From the NCBI RefSeq assembly GCF_001182745.1, contig NZ_LN868938.1, forward strand, positions 682,001-746,000: a stretch of DNA of 64,000 bases, given 5' to 3'. This document shows positions 46,292 to 55,963 of the stretch, piece by piece (positions within the stretch are counted from its first letter, which is position 1; every line of letters begins with the position of its first letter). The notes beneath the pieces were generated by a model. It was given only the letters and a program-made list of their open reading frames with translations. It was not told the origin of the DNA and searched no databases. Made by a program: the position numbers and the translations under genes. This DNA is from Nocardia farcinica. Lineage in GTDB: Bacteria > Actinomycetota > Actinomycetes > Mycobacteriales > Mycobacteriaceae.

Positions 46292-49200
46292 ATGAAAGAC
46301 AATCTCCGTTCGTTACCGACACCCTCGATGGCACCGACAGCCGGGCACGACGATGTGCGGCAGACGGTCAGCGAATTGACCGGAGTACCGGTCGAGGAAC
46401 TGACCGACAACGCGAACGTGCTCGAGCTCGGCCTCGATTCGGTGACGCTCATGCGGATCTCCGGGCTCATGCGCCGCGCGGGCCACCGCGTCGAGTACCG
46501 CGACCTCGTCCGGAACCCGACACTCGGCGCCTGGCAGGCCCTGCTGGGCCGTCGCGAACCCGGCCGCGACGAAAGTCGTTCGGAGGCAGCGGAAACCAGC
46601 ACGGTGGATCTCGCGCAGCCGTTCCCGCTGGCGGTGATGCAACATGCCTTCTGGGTCGGCCGCACGCGCGCGCAGCACCTCGGCGCGGTCGCCGCGCACT
46701 TCTACAGCGAGTTCGACCACGCAGACGGCCTGGACCCGGACCGGCTCGAGCGGGCGATGCGCGCACTGATCGCCCGGCACCCGCAACTGCGCGTCATCGT
46801 CGACGCCGCGGGCATGCAGCGGGTCACGGAGCAGGGCTGCTGGCGGGGGTTGGTCGTGCACGACCTGCGTGACATGCCGGAACCGGTCCGGCAGCGGCGG
46901 CTGGCCGAGATCCGGGACACCTGCTCGCACCGCAGTATGGACGTCGCGGGCGGCGAGGTGATCGATCTCCAGCTCTCGCTGCTGCCCGGCGGGCGGACCC
47001 GGGCCCACCTGGACCTGGACATGATCGCGGGCGACGCGCTGAGCCTGCGCAACCTCCTCGGCGACCTGACCGCGCTGTACCGGCACGGGCCCGACGCGCT
47101 GCCCGCCCTGGACTACACCTATGCCCGCTATCTCGCCGATCGCGGTCGGCTGCGGTCGGCCGCGCGCGAGCAGGCCAGGCAGTGGTGGCAGCGCCGGCTA
47201 CCGGATCTGCCTGCCGCACCCCAGCTTCCGCTGCTGGCCACCGAGACGAACGGGGTGGCGCGGGTCGACCGGCGCGCCCACCGGTTGTCGCCCGAGCGGG
47301 CGGCGCTGCTGCGCGAGCGCGCCCACCGGGCCGGAGTGACCACCGCCGGCGTGCTCGCCACGGTTTTCGCGGAAACGGTCGGTATGTGGAGCGCCACCGA
47401 TCGGTTCCTGCTCAATCTGCCCGCCTTCGATCGCGAGCCGCTGCACGACGACGTGGACCGCCTCGTCGGCGACTTCTCCAGTTCGGTGCTTCTCGACGTG
47501 GACCTGTCCGAGCCGCTGCCGGTGGTCGAGCGGGCGCGCGCGCTCACCGTCCGCCTGCGCGAGGTGCTCGGCTACACCGCCTATACCGGGGTCGAGGTGC
47601 TGCGGGACCTGAGCCGGGCCGCCGGTGGCGACCGCGTCCTTGCACCGGTGGTGTACACCAGTGCGCTGAGCCTGGGCGAGTTGTACGCGCCCGAGGTTCG
47701 GCGGTACCTCGGCGAGCCGTCCTGGACGATCTCCCAGGGCCCGCAGGTCTGGTTGGACGCGCAGGTGACCGAGTTCGACGGCGGCATCCTGCTCAACTGG
47801 GACGCCCGGGTGTCGCTGTTTCCCCCCGGGCTGCTGGACGCCATGTTCGACGCCTACGTGCGGTTCGTCGATCTGCTGATCGACGACGACGGCGCCTGGG
47901 GCAGGGCAGCGCCCCGTCCCGAGGTCCGCCGCCACCACGCCCCGACCACGTCGGCTCCCGGCGTGCCGCTGCCGCACCGGTTCTTCGCCCGGGCGGCCGT
48001 CGACCCCGGACGCACCGCCCTGCTGGCCGACGGTGCCGCGATCTCCTACGGTGCGCTCGCCGAGCGGGCCCGGCGCATGGCGGGCCTGTTGCGGGCGCGG
48101 GGAATCGGGCGCGGTGACAGCGTGGGCATCACCCTGCCCAAGGGCGTCGACCAGATCGTGGCGGTGCTGGGCGTGCTCGCCGTGGGCGCCACCTACGTGC
48201 CCTCGGGTGTCGACCTGCCCGCGGCGCGGCGCGAACGGGTCTACCGCACCGCCGGGGCGCGGTGGGTGATCACCGATCCGGACACCGCGGCTGCCGGATG
48301 GCCCGCGGACCTCACCGCGATCTTCCCCCAGCAGGCGCGCGCGGTGGCCCCGGTGCCGGACATCGCCGAGGTCGATCCGGAGGACGTCATGTACGTCATC
48401 TTCACCTCCGGGTCCACCGGGGTCCCGAAGGGTGTCGAGGTGCCGCACCGGGCGGTGGCCGCGACGATCGACGCGGTCGACGACGTGTTCGGTATCGGCG
48501 CCGAGGATCGGACGATCGCGCTGTCCGCCTTGGATTTCGACCTGTCCGCCTACGACCTGTTCGCGTTCCTGACGGTCGGCGGCTCGGTGGTGGTGGTCGA
48601 GGAGGCGCAGCGGCGGGATGCCGCCGCGTGGGCCGCGCTGATCCGCCGGTGGGGCGTCACCGTCGTCAGCGCGGTGCCCGCCCTGCTGGACATGTTGCTG
48701 ACCGCCGCGGCCGACACCGGGCTGGGCGCGACGCTGCGGCTCGTCATGCTGGGCGGCGACCGGGTGACGGTGGATCTGCCGGAACGGTTGCGCCGCCTGG
48801 TCCCCGATTGCCGGTTCGCCGGTCTGGGCGGCATGACCGAGGCCGCCATCCACGCCACGGTGTGCGAAGTCGGGACGGTGGATCCCGGCTGGTCGAGCGT
48901 GCCCTACGGGGTTCCGCTCCCGCACGCGGGCTGCCGTGTGGTGGATCCGCGCGGGCGGGACTGCCCTGACTGGGCGGCGGGCGAGCTGTGGGTCACCGGG
49001 GCCGGGCTGGCACACGGCTACCGCGGCGACCCGGAACGCACCGCCGAGAAGTTCGTCCACCACGACGGGCGCCGCTGGTATCGCACCGGTGACCTGGTGC
49101 GCTACCGGCCCGACGGAACCCTCGAATTCCTGGGCCGCATCGACCATCAGGTCAAGATCCGCGGGCACCGCATCGAACTGGGCGAGGTCGAAGCCGTGCT

Positions 49201-52200
49201 CGCCGAGCATCCCCGGGTGACGGCCGCGGCCGCCGGCGTGCTCGAGCACCCGGCCCGTGCCCTCGGTGCGGTCGTGGTCGGGGACGAGATCACCGACGGC
49301 GGGCTGCGTGCCTGGCTCGCCGAGCGGCTGCCCCCGTACATGGTCCCGCGCCGGTTCGTCCGCGCCCCCGCGCTGCCGATCACGCGCAACGGCAAGATCG
49401 ACCGCGACGCGGTGCGCGCCACCCTCGCTGCCGCGAGCACCCGCGACGGCACGGAATCCGGTGCGCCTCTGGAAGGTGTCGAGCGGGCGGTGGCGCGGGC
49501 CTGGGCGGCGGTGCTCGGTGTCGAGGAGATCCGTCGCGACGACGACTTCTTCGCCCTCGGTGGCGACAGCCTGCTGGCCACCCGCCTGATCCGGCGGCTG
49601 CTCGCCGACGGGGTGCGGGGCGCGGACCTGGCGCGCCTGTTCACCACACCCACGCTCGCCGCTTTCGCCTCGACGCTGACCTTCGGCGCGGCCACGGCGC
49701 TGCCGGAGATCGTCGCCGATCCCGCCAACAGGCACGCACCGTTCCCGCTGACCGATATCCAGGTCGCCTACTGGCTGGGCCGGTCCGACGATTTCGATCT
49801 CGGCGGTGTCGGCGCGCACCTGTACGTCGAATACGACTGGCCCGGAGTCGATCCGGTGCGGCTGGCGGCCGCGTGGAACCGGGTCGTCGACCGCCATCCG
49901 ATGCTGCGTGCGGTGGTGGCCACCGATGGGACGCAACGCGTCCTCGCCCGGGTGCCCCGGTACGAGATCCCGGTGGTCGACGGACCCGTCACCGCCGTCC
50001 GCGACGACATCGCCGACCGTCTCCGCGACGCCGGGCGCTGGCCGCTGTTCGACGTGCGGGTCGTGCGCGACGGCGACTCGACGCGGGTCTGCGCCGCGTT
50101 CGACACCCTCATCGCCGATGGTCTGAGTGCGTTGGTGTTGTTGTCGGAGTGGATGCGGCTGTACGAGGACCCGGCGCTCGAGCTCGCGCCCGTGTCGCTG
50201 GAGTTCCGGGATTACGTGTTGAGTTGTGCGCCGTCGGAGGCGGAAGTGGCTGCGGCGCTGTCGTATTGGCGGGGTCGGTTGGCCGAGCTGCCGCCGGGGC
50301 CGCAGCTGCCGTTGCGGGTGTTGCCGGCGGCGGTGGGGCGGCCGCGGTTCACGCGCCGGGAGGTCCGCCTCGATTCCGAGCTCTGGCAGGTGATCGTGCG
50401 GCGTGCGCGTGGCCTGGGTGTGACACCGAGTGTGGTGTTGCTGGCCTGCTACACCACCGTGCTGGGCGCGTGGAGTGCGCAGCGGGAGCTGACGGTGACG
50501 TTGACGCGCTTCGATCGCCGTGAGGTGCATCCGGATGTGATGCGGGTGGTGGGCGATTTCAGCGCATTGTTGCTGGTGGCGGATCAGCCGGCGCGGGGGG
50601 AGAGTTGGCTCGGCCGGGTGCGGCGGTTGCAGGAGCAACTGTGGCGCGACCTCGATCACCAGCAGGTCTCGGCGGTGCGGGTGCTGCGCGAGCTGGCGCG
50701 GGAGAGCGCGGTGGCCGCGGAACCGGTGCCGGTGGTGTTCACCTCGATGCTCGGGGTGGACGACGAGCTGGCGCGGTCGATCCGGTGGCCGGATGTCACC
50801 CGGACCCAGACGCCGCAGGTGTGGCTGGACCACCAGGTCGTCGAGGTGGCCGATGGTCTGGTGCTGAGCTGGGATTCGGTGGACGAGTTGTTCCCCGACG
50901 GGCTGGTCGAGGACATGTTCGCCGCCTACCAGGGGTTGGTGCGGGGGTTGGGTGACCTGGATTGGGGGCAGCCGCTCGCGCCTGCGCTGCCCGCGAGGCA
51001 ACGGGCTGTCCGGGACCGGGTCAACGACACCGCCGCGCCGGTGGACGGTGAGTTGTTGCACGCGCCGATGTTCGAGGTCGCCGCCGCCGATCCCGGCCGT
51101 GTGGCGCTCGTTGATGGCGCGGTGACCGTCTCCTTCGGCGACCTGGCGGAGCACAGCCGCCGGATCGCGGCGATGCTGTCCGCGCGGGGCGTGCGTCCCG
51201 GTGATGCGGTCGCGGTGTGTGCCGCGCGTGGTGCCGGGTTGGTGGCGGGCCTGTATGGGGTGTTGGCGGCGGGGGCGGCGTATGTGCCGGTGGCCGTGGA
51301 TCAGCCGGTGCGGCGCCGGACCGCGATCCTTGATCAGGCCGGGGTCACGGCCGTCCTCACCGACGATCGGGCCCGATTCGCGGGCGGGGCCGTCCAAGTG
51401 CCGGTGGTAACGATCGCCGACGCCCGCCGGTACGCGCCCGCGCCGGTCCATCGGGGGAGCGGCTGCGATCTCGCCTACGTGATCTTCACCTCCGGCTCGA
51501 CCGGTGTTCCGAAGGGTGTCGAGATCGAGCATCGGCAGGTGGTGAACACCCTCGCGGATCTGCGGGACCGGTATGGGCTCGGCGCGGGTGATCGGGTATT
51601 GGCGGTGGCGGCAGCCGATTTCGATCTGTCGGTGTTCGATCTGTTCGGGGTTCTGGGTGCGGGTGGTAGCGCGGTGATCGTGTCCGACGAGGACCGGCGC
51701 GATCCGGAGCGGTGGCTGGCGCTGGTGCGCGAGCACGGGGTGACCGTCTGGAACACGGTTCCGGCGATGCTGGACATGCTGCTCACCGTCGCCGAATCCG
51801 GGCCGGGGCTCCCGGCGTCACTGCGGTGCGCGCTGGTGTCGGGGGACTGGGTCGGTCTGGATCTGCCCGGCAGGCTCGCCGCCATGTCGGCGAGGTGTCG
51901 TCTGATCGCGTTGGGTGGGGCGACGGAGGCGTCGATCTGGTCGAACTGTTTCGAGGTGGAGTCGGTGGATCCGGGGTGGGTGTCGATTCCTTATGGTCGC
52001 CCGTTGCGGAATCAGCGGTTTCGGGTGGTGGACGAGCAGGGCGATGATCGGCCGGATTGGGTGCCGGGGGAGTTGTTGATCGGTGGTGCCGGTGTCGCGC
52101 GTGGATATCGCGGGCGGCGGGACCTGACGGCGGCGTCGTTTTTCGACGAGGGCGGTGTTCGTTGGTATCGGACCGGTGATGTGGGGCGGTATCGCGGTGA

Positions 52201-55200
52201 TGGGGTGTTGGAGTTCTTGGGGCGGGTCGATCGGCAGGTCAAGATTCGTGGTCATCGGGTGGAGTTGGGGGAGGTCGAGCAGGCGATAGCCGCCCATCCG
52301 GGGGTGCGGCGGGCGTTCGCGGTGGCGGTGGGGGAGCGGGCGCAGGCTCGGCTGGTCGCCTTCGTCGAACCCGAACTCCCCGAAGACCTTCCACACTTCC
52401 TCGCGGACCGGATTCCCGGGGGCTGGGCGCCCGAGCTGATCGCCCTGCCGGCTCCGCCGCTGACCGGCAACGGGAAGATCGACCACGCCGCCCTGATCCG
52501 GCGCGCCGAAGCGGTGATGGCGGCGCCCGGCACCACGCCCGGTGAGCCGGTGCGGCCGGGGCGGGAGACCCGGATCGCGCGGATCTGGCAGGACATCCTG
52601 GGCGGCGGCCTGCCCGACCGGCACGCCAACTTCTTCGCGATGGGCGGCGACTCGCTGTCGGCGACCCGGCTGGTCGGCCGCCTCGCCCGCGAAGTCGGCA
52701 TCACCGTCACCCTGCGCGCGTTCTTCCTCGATCCGACCATCGCCGGACTCGGCAGGCACGCCGACACCGACACCGCGGTCGAGCCCTTACGGCGCGCAGC
52801 CCGGATCCCGGCGGTGACCGCCGACCCCGAGCATCGCCTCGACCCGTTCCCGCTCACCGATATCCAGGTCGCCTACTGGCTCGGTCGGTCGGCCGATTTC
52901 GACCTCGGCGGCATCGGTGCCCAACTCTACGTCGAATACGACTGGCCGGACCTGGACGTGCCGCGCCTGGAAGGCGCCTGGAACACGGTGCTCGCCCGGC
53001 ACGCCATGCTGCGGGCGGTGGTCGGCGCCGACGGTAGGCAACGCGTCCTGCCCGCCACCCCGGGCCACCGGATCCCGATCGTCGCGGCGAACGACGACTT
53101 CGAGGGTGTCGCCGCCGCGGTGCGAGCGGAGATGGCGAGCGGGGCACTGGACGCCGCCGCGGGACCGCTGTTCGACCTGCGGGTCGTGCGCGCGGCCGAC
53201 CGGGCCAGGGTCTGCGTCGTCTTCGACAGCTTGATCGTCGATGGTCTGAGTGCGCTGGTGTTGTTGTCGGAGTGGATGCGGCTGTACGAGGACCCGGCGC
53301 TCGAGCTCGCGCCCGTGTCGCTGGAGTTCCGGGATTACGTGCTGGGTTGTGCGCCGTCGGAGGCGGAAGTGGCTGCGGCGCTGTCGTATTGGCGGGGTCG
53401 GTTGGCCGAGCTGCCGCCGGGGCCGCAGCTGCCGTTGCGGGTATTGCCGGCGGCGGTGCGGCGGCCGCGGTTCACGCGCCGGGAAGTCCGCCTCGATCCC
53501 GAGCTCTGGCACGCCATCGTCCGCCGTGCCCGCACCGTCGGCGTCACACCGAGCGTGGTGTTGCTGGCCTGCTACACGTGGGTGCTCGGCCAGTGGAGTG
53601 CGCAGCGGGAGCTGACGGTGACGTTGACGCGCTTCGATCGCCGTGAGGTACATCCGGATGTGATGCGGGTGGTCGGCGACTTCAGCTCCCTGCTGCTGGT
53701 CGCGGACCGTCCCGGCGCGCAGGAGAGCTGGCTCGGCCGGGTGCGGCGGTTGCAGGAGCAACTGTGGCACGACCTCGACCACCAACAGGTCTCGGCGATC
53801 CGCGTCCTGCGCGAACTCGCCCGCGACAGCGCGGCGCCCGCGGAACCGGTGCCGGTGGTGTTCACCTCGATGCTGGGCGTGGACGACGAGCTGGCGCGGT
53901 CGGTGCGCTGGCCGGACTACACGCAGACGCAGACACCCCAGGTGTGGCTGGACCACCAGGTCATCGAACTGCCGGACGGTCTGCTGCTGAGCTGGGACTC
54001 CGTCGACGAGTTGTTCCCCGACGGGCTGATCGACGAGATGTTCGCCGCCTACCACGGGTTGGTGCGGCGGTTGGGTGACCTGGATTGGGAGCAGTCGCTC
54101 GCACCTGCGCTGCCCGCGAGGCAACGGGCCGTCCGAGACCGGGTCAACGACACCGCCGCGCCGGTGGCCGGTGAGTTGCTGCATGCGCGGATGTTCGAGG
54201 TCGCCGCCGCCGACCCCGACCGGACCGCGCTCGTCACCGGGGACACCGTTGTGAGCTTCGGCGCGCTGGCCGACCACAGTCGGCGGATCGCGGCACTGCT
54301 CGCCGCCCACGGTGTTCGTCCCGGTGATGCGGTCGCGGTCTGCGCGGCGCGCGGTGCGGCGCTGGTCGCGGCGCTGTACGGCGTGTTGGCGGCGGGGGCG
54401 GCGTATGTGCCGGTGGCGGTGGATCAGCCGGTGCAGCGCCGGACCGCGATCCTTGATCAGGCCGGCGTCGCGGCCGTCCTCACCGACGACACCCGCCGAT
54501 TCCCCGCACCCGCTCACCCCACCGCACCCGCTCGTCCCGCCGGCGCCGCGGCTGCCGAGCCGCCGGTCCTGGACATTGCCGACGCCCGCGGGCACGAGCC
54601 CGCGCCGGTCCATCGGGGGAGCGGCTGCGATCTCGCCTACGTGATCTTCACCTCCGGCTCGACCGGTGTTCCGAAGGGTGTCGAGATCGAGCATCGGCAG
54701 GCGGTGAACACCCTCGCGGATCTGCGGGACCGCTACGGCCTCGGCGCGAGTGACCGTGTACTCGCCCTCGCCGCAGCCGATTTCGATCTGTCGGTGTTCG
54801 ATCTGTTCGGGGTCCTGGGTGCCGGTGGTAGCGCGGTGATCGTGTCCGACGAGGACCGGCGCGATCCGGAGCGGTGGCTGGCACTGGTGCGCGAGCACGG
54901 GGTGACCGTCTGGAACACGGTCCCGGCGATGCTGGACATGCTGCTCACCGTCGCCGAGACCGTCCCCGAACCCCTCCCGACCCTGCGGCTTGCCCTGGTG
55001 TCCGGCGACTGGGTGGGACTGGATCTGCCCGCCCGCCTCGCGGCCCGCTCCGCGAACTGCCGCTTCATCGCGTTGGGTGGGGCGACGGAGGCGTCGATCT
55101 GGTCGAACTGTTTCGAGGTCGAGCGGGTCGATCCGGCGTGGGTGTCCATTCCTTACGGTCGCCCGTTGCGGAATCAACGGTTCCGAGTGGTGGACGAGCA

Positions 55201-55963
55201 GGGCAATGATCGCCCGGACTGGGTGCCGGGCGAGCTGTTGATCGGTGGTGCCGGAGTCGCCCGAGGATATCGCAGCAGACCGGACCTGACGGCGGCGTCG
55301 TTTTTCGACGAGGGCGGTGTTCGTTGGTATCGGACCGGTGATGTGGGGCGGTATCGCGATGAGGGGGTGTTGGAGTTCTTGGGGCGGGTCGATCGGCAGG
55401 TCAAGGTTCGCGGTCATCGGGTGGAGTTGGGCGAGGTCGAGCAGGCGATAGCCGCCCATCCGGCGGTGCGGCGGGCGTTCGCGGTGGCGGTGGGGGAGCG
55501 GGCCCAGGCTCGGCTGGTCGCCTTCGTCGAACCCGAACTCCCCGAAGACCTTCCGCGCTTCCTCGCCGACCGACTGCCTTCCGCCTGGATCCCCGACCTG
55601 ATACCGCTGCCGGCTCCGCCGCTGACCGGCAACGGAAAGATCGACCACGCCGCGCTGGCCCGCCGCGCCCGAACCCAGTCCGACCCGCCCGACCACGAAC
55701 CAGGCGAACCCATCCGCCCCGGACTCGAATCCCGGATCGCGCAGATCTGGGCGGACACCGTCGGCGCCGCACCGCCCGACCGGCACACGAGCTTCTTCGC
55801 CGTCGGCGGCGACTCGCTGTCGGCGACCCGGCTTGTCGGCCGCCTCGCCCGCGAACTCGGCATCACCGTCACCCTGCGCGCGTTCTTCGCCGCCCCCACC
55901 ATCGCCGGACTCGGCGACAACGACCCGCACAACGGTATCGACCTCGAAGAAGGTGCTCTGTGA
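46292..55963 (+). CDS. Three-module heterocyclising NRPS (ArCP-Cy-A-PCP x3)
   Basis: A 3223-residue synthetase. Order: aryl carrier (S50 in GLDSVT); Cy1 (~105-500, DMIAGDALS at 243-251); A1 (~560-1040, FTSGSTG ~703); PCP1 (S1093); Cy2 (~1148-1560, DTLIADGLS from 1271); A2 (~1588-2075); PCP2 (S2121); Cy3 (~2183-2600, DSLIVDGLS from 2312); A3 (~2629-3120); PCP3 (S3175). Reading the ten-residue codes by eye, A2 and A3 give DLFNLSLIWK, one change from the Cys code DLYNLSLIWK; A1 gives DLYSMGLIHK, which I cannot assign (Ser, Thr or Cys). All Cy motifs DxxxxDxxS are intact. ATG 46292 follows GAGGGAAG; longer frame upstream overlaps the regulatory palindrome. The acidic C-terminus (IDLEEGAL) probably docks to the next NRPS. 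Confidence 0.92.
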   Translation: MKDNLRSLPTPSMAPTAGHDDVRQTVSELTGVPVEELTDNANVLELGLDSVTLMRISGLMRRAGHRVEYRDLVRNPTLGAWQALLGRREPGRDESRSEAAETSTVDLAQPFPLAVMQHAFWVGRTRAQHLGAVAAHFYSEFDHADGLDPDRLERAMRALIARHPQLRVIVDAAGMQRVTEQGCWRGLVVHDLRDMPEPVRQRRLAEIRDTCSHRSMDVAGGEVIDLQLSLLPGGRTRAHLDLDMIAGDALSLRNLLGDLTALYRHGPDALPALDYTYARYLADRGRLRSAAREQARQWWQRRLPDLPAAPQLPLLATETNGVARVDRRAHRLSPERAALLRERAHRAGVTTAGVLATVFAETVGMWSATDRFLLNLPAFDREPLHDDVDRLVGDFSSSVLLDVDLSEPLPVVERARALTVRLREVLGYTAYTGVEVLRDLSRAAGGDRVLAPVVYTSALSLGELYAPEVRRYLGEPSWTISQGPQVWLDAQVTEFDGGILLNWDARVSLFPPGLLDAMFDAYVRFVDLLIDDDGAWGRAAPRPEVRRHHAPTTSAPGVPLPHRFFARAAVDPGRTALLADGAAISYGALAERARRMAGLLRARGIGRGDSVGITLPKGVDQIVAVLGVLAVGATYVPSGVDLPAARRERVYRTAGARWVITDPDTAAAGWPADLTAIFPQQARAVAPVPDIAEVDPEDVMYVIFTSGSTGVPKGVEVPHRAVAATIDAVDDVFGIGAEDRTIALSALDFDLSAYDLFAFLTVGGSVVVVEEAQRRDAAAWAALIRRWGVTVVSAVPALLDMLLTAAADTGLGATLRLVMLGGDRVTVDLPERLRRLVPDCRFAGLGGMTEAAIHATVCEVGTVDPGWSSVPYGVPLPHAGCRVVDPRGRDCPDWAAGELWVTGAGLAHGYRGDPERTAEKFVHHDGRRWYRTGDLVRYRPDGTLEFLGRIDHQVKIRGHRIELGEVEAVLAEHPRVTAAAAGVLEHPARALGAVVVGDEITDGGLRAWLAERLPPYMVPRRFVRAPALPITRNGKIDRDAVRATLAAASTRDGTESGAPLEGVERAVARAWAAVLGVEEIRRDDDFFALGGDSLLATRLIRRLLADGVRGADLARLFTTPTLAAFASTLTFGAATALPEIVADPANRHAPFPLTDIQVAYWLGRSDDFDLGGVGAHLYVEYDWPGVDPVRLAAAWNRVVDRHPMLRAVVATDGTQRVLARVPRYEIPVVDGPVTAVRDDIADRLRDAGRWPLFDVRVVRDGDSTRVCAAFDTLIADGLSALVLLSEWMRLYEDPALELAPVSLEFRDYVLSCAPSEAEVAAALSYWRGRLAELPPGPQLPLRVLPAAVGRPRFTRREVRLDSELWQVIVRRARGLGVTPSVVLLACYTTVLGAWSAQRELTVTLTRFDRREVHPDVMRVVGDFSALLLVADQPARGESWLGRVRRLQEQLWRDLDHQQVSAVRVLRELARESAVAAEPVPVVFTSMLGVDDELARSIRWPDVTRTQTPQVWLDHQVVEVADGLVLSWDSVDELFPDGLVEDMFAAYQGLVRGLGDLDWGQPLAPALPARQRAVRDRVNDTAAPVDGELLHAPMFEVAAADPGRVALVDGAVTVSFGDLAEHSRRIAAMLSARGVRPGDAVAVCAARGAGLVAGLYGVLAAGAAYVPVAVDQPVRRRTAILDQAGVTAVLTDDRARFAGGAVQVPVVTIADARRYAPAPVHRGSGCDLAYVIFTSGSTGVPKGVEIEHRQVVNTLADLRDRYGLGAGDRVLAVAAADFDLSVFDLFGVLGAGGSAVIVSDEDRRDPERWLALVREHGVTVWNTVPAMLDMLLTVAESGPGLPASLRCALVSGDWVGLDLPGRLAAMSARCRLIALGGATEASIWSNCFEVESVDPGWVSIPYGRPLRNQRFRVVDEQGDDRPDWVPGELLIGGAGVARGYRGRRDLTAASFFDEGGVRWYRTGDVGRYRGDGVLEFLGRVDRQVKIRGHRVELGEVEQAIAAHPGVRRAFAVAVGERAQARLVAFVEPELPEDLPHFLADRIPGGWAPELIALPAPPLTGNGKIDHAALIRRAEAVMAAPGTTPGEPVRPGRETRIARIWQDILGGGLPDRHANFFAMGGDSLSATRLVGRLAREVGITVTLRAFFLDPTIAGLGRHADTDTAVEPLRRAARIPAVTADPEHRLDPFPLTDIQVAYWLGRSADFDLGGIGAQLYVEYDWPDLDVPRLEGAWNTVLARHAMLRAVVGADGRQRVLPATPGHRIPIVAANDDFEGVAAAVRAEMASGALDAAAGPLFDLRVVRAADRARVCVVFDSLIVDGLSALVLLSEWMRLYEDPALELAPVSLEFRDYVLGCAPSEAEVAAALSYWRGRLAELPPGPQLPLRVLPAAVRRPRFTRREVRLDPELWHAIVRRARTVGVTPSVVLLACYTWVLGQWSAQRELTVTLTRFDRREVHPDVMRVVGDFSSLLLVADRPGAQESWLGRVRRLQEQLWHDLDHQQVSAIRVLRELARDSAAPAEPVPVVFTSMLGVDDELARSVRWPDYTQTQTPQVWLDHQVIELPDGLLLSWDSVDELFPDGLIDEMFAAYHGLVRRLGDLDWEQSLAPALPARQRAVRDRVNDTAAPVAGELLHARMFEVAAADPDRTALVTGDTVVSFGALADHSRRIAALLAAHGVRPGDAVAVCAARGAALVAALYGVLAAGAAYVPVAVDQPVQRRTAILDQAGVAAVLTDDTRRFPAPAHPTAPARPAGAAAAEPPVLDIADARGHEPAPVHRGSGCDLAYVIFTSGSTGVPKGVEIEHRQAVNTLADLRDRYGLGASDRVLALAAADFDLSVFDLFGVLGAGGSAVIVSDEDRRDPERWLALVREHGVTVWNTVPAMLDMLLTVAETVPEPLPTLRLALVSGDWVGLDLPARLAARSANCRFIALGGATEASIWSNCFEVERVDPAWVSIPYGRPLRNQRFRVVDEQGNDRPDWVPGELLIGGAGVARGYRSRPDLTAASFFDEGGVRWYRTGDVGRYRDEGVLEFLGRVDRQVKVRGHRVELGEVEQAIAAHPAVRRAFAVAVGERAQARLVAFVEPELPEDLPRFLADRLPSAWIPDLIPLPAPPLTGNGKIDHAALARRARTQSDPPDHEPGEPIRPGLESRIAQIWADTVGAAPPDRHTSFFAVGGDSLSATRLVGRLARELGITVTLRAFFAAPTIAGLGDNDPHNGIDLEEGAL
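49735..55820 (+). repeat. Near-identical tandem module duplication within the NRPS gene
   Basis: Modules 2 and 3 (Cy-A-PCP) are tandem repeats about 3.12 kb apart: for example the stretch starting GATGGTCTGAGTGC at 50117 recurs at 53240 and stays nearly identical for over 200 bp. The A domains are also almost the same until a 39-bp Pro/Ala-coding insertion near 54500-54570 shifts the offset to 3162. Identical patches alternate with divergent ones, and the identical patches have lower third-position GC. Confidence 0.85.

Noticed and set aside
47198..51736. 1512-residue minus-strand frame inside the NRPS gene
   Set aside because: His/Arg/Gln-rich low-complexity translation mirroring NRPS codons; the plus strand shows complete Cy, A and PCP motifs.
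52787..55930. 1047-residue minus-strand frame inside the NRPS gene
   Set aside because: Same antisense artefact, repeating because modules 2 and 3 repeat.
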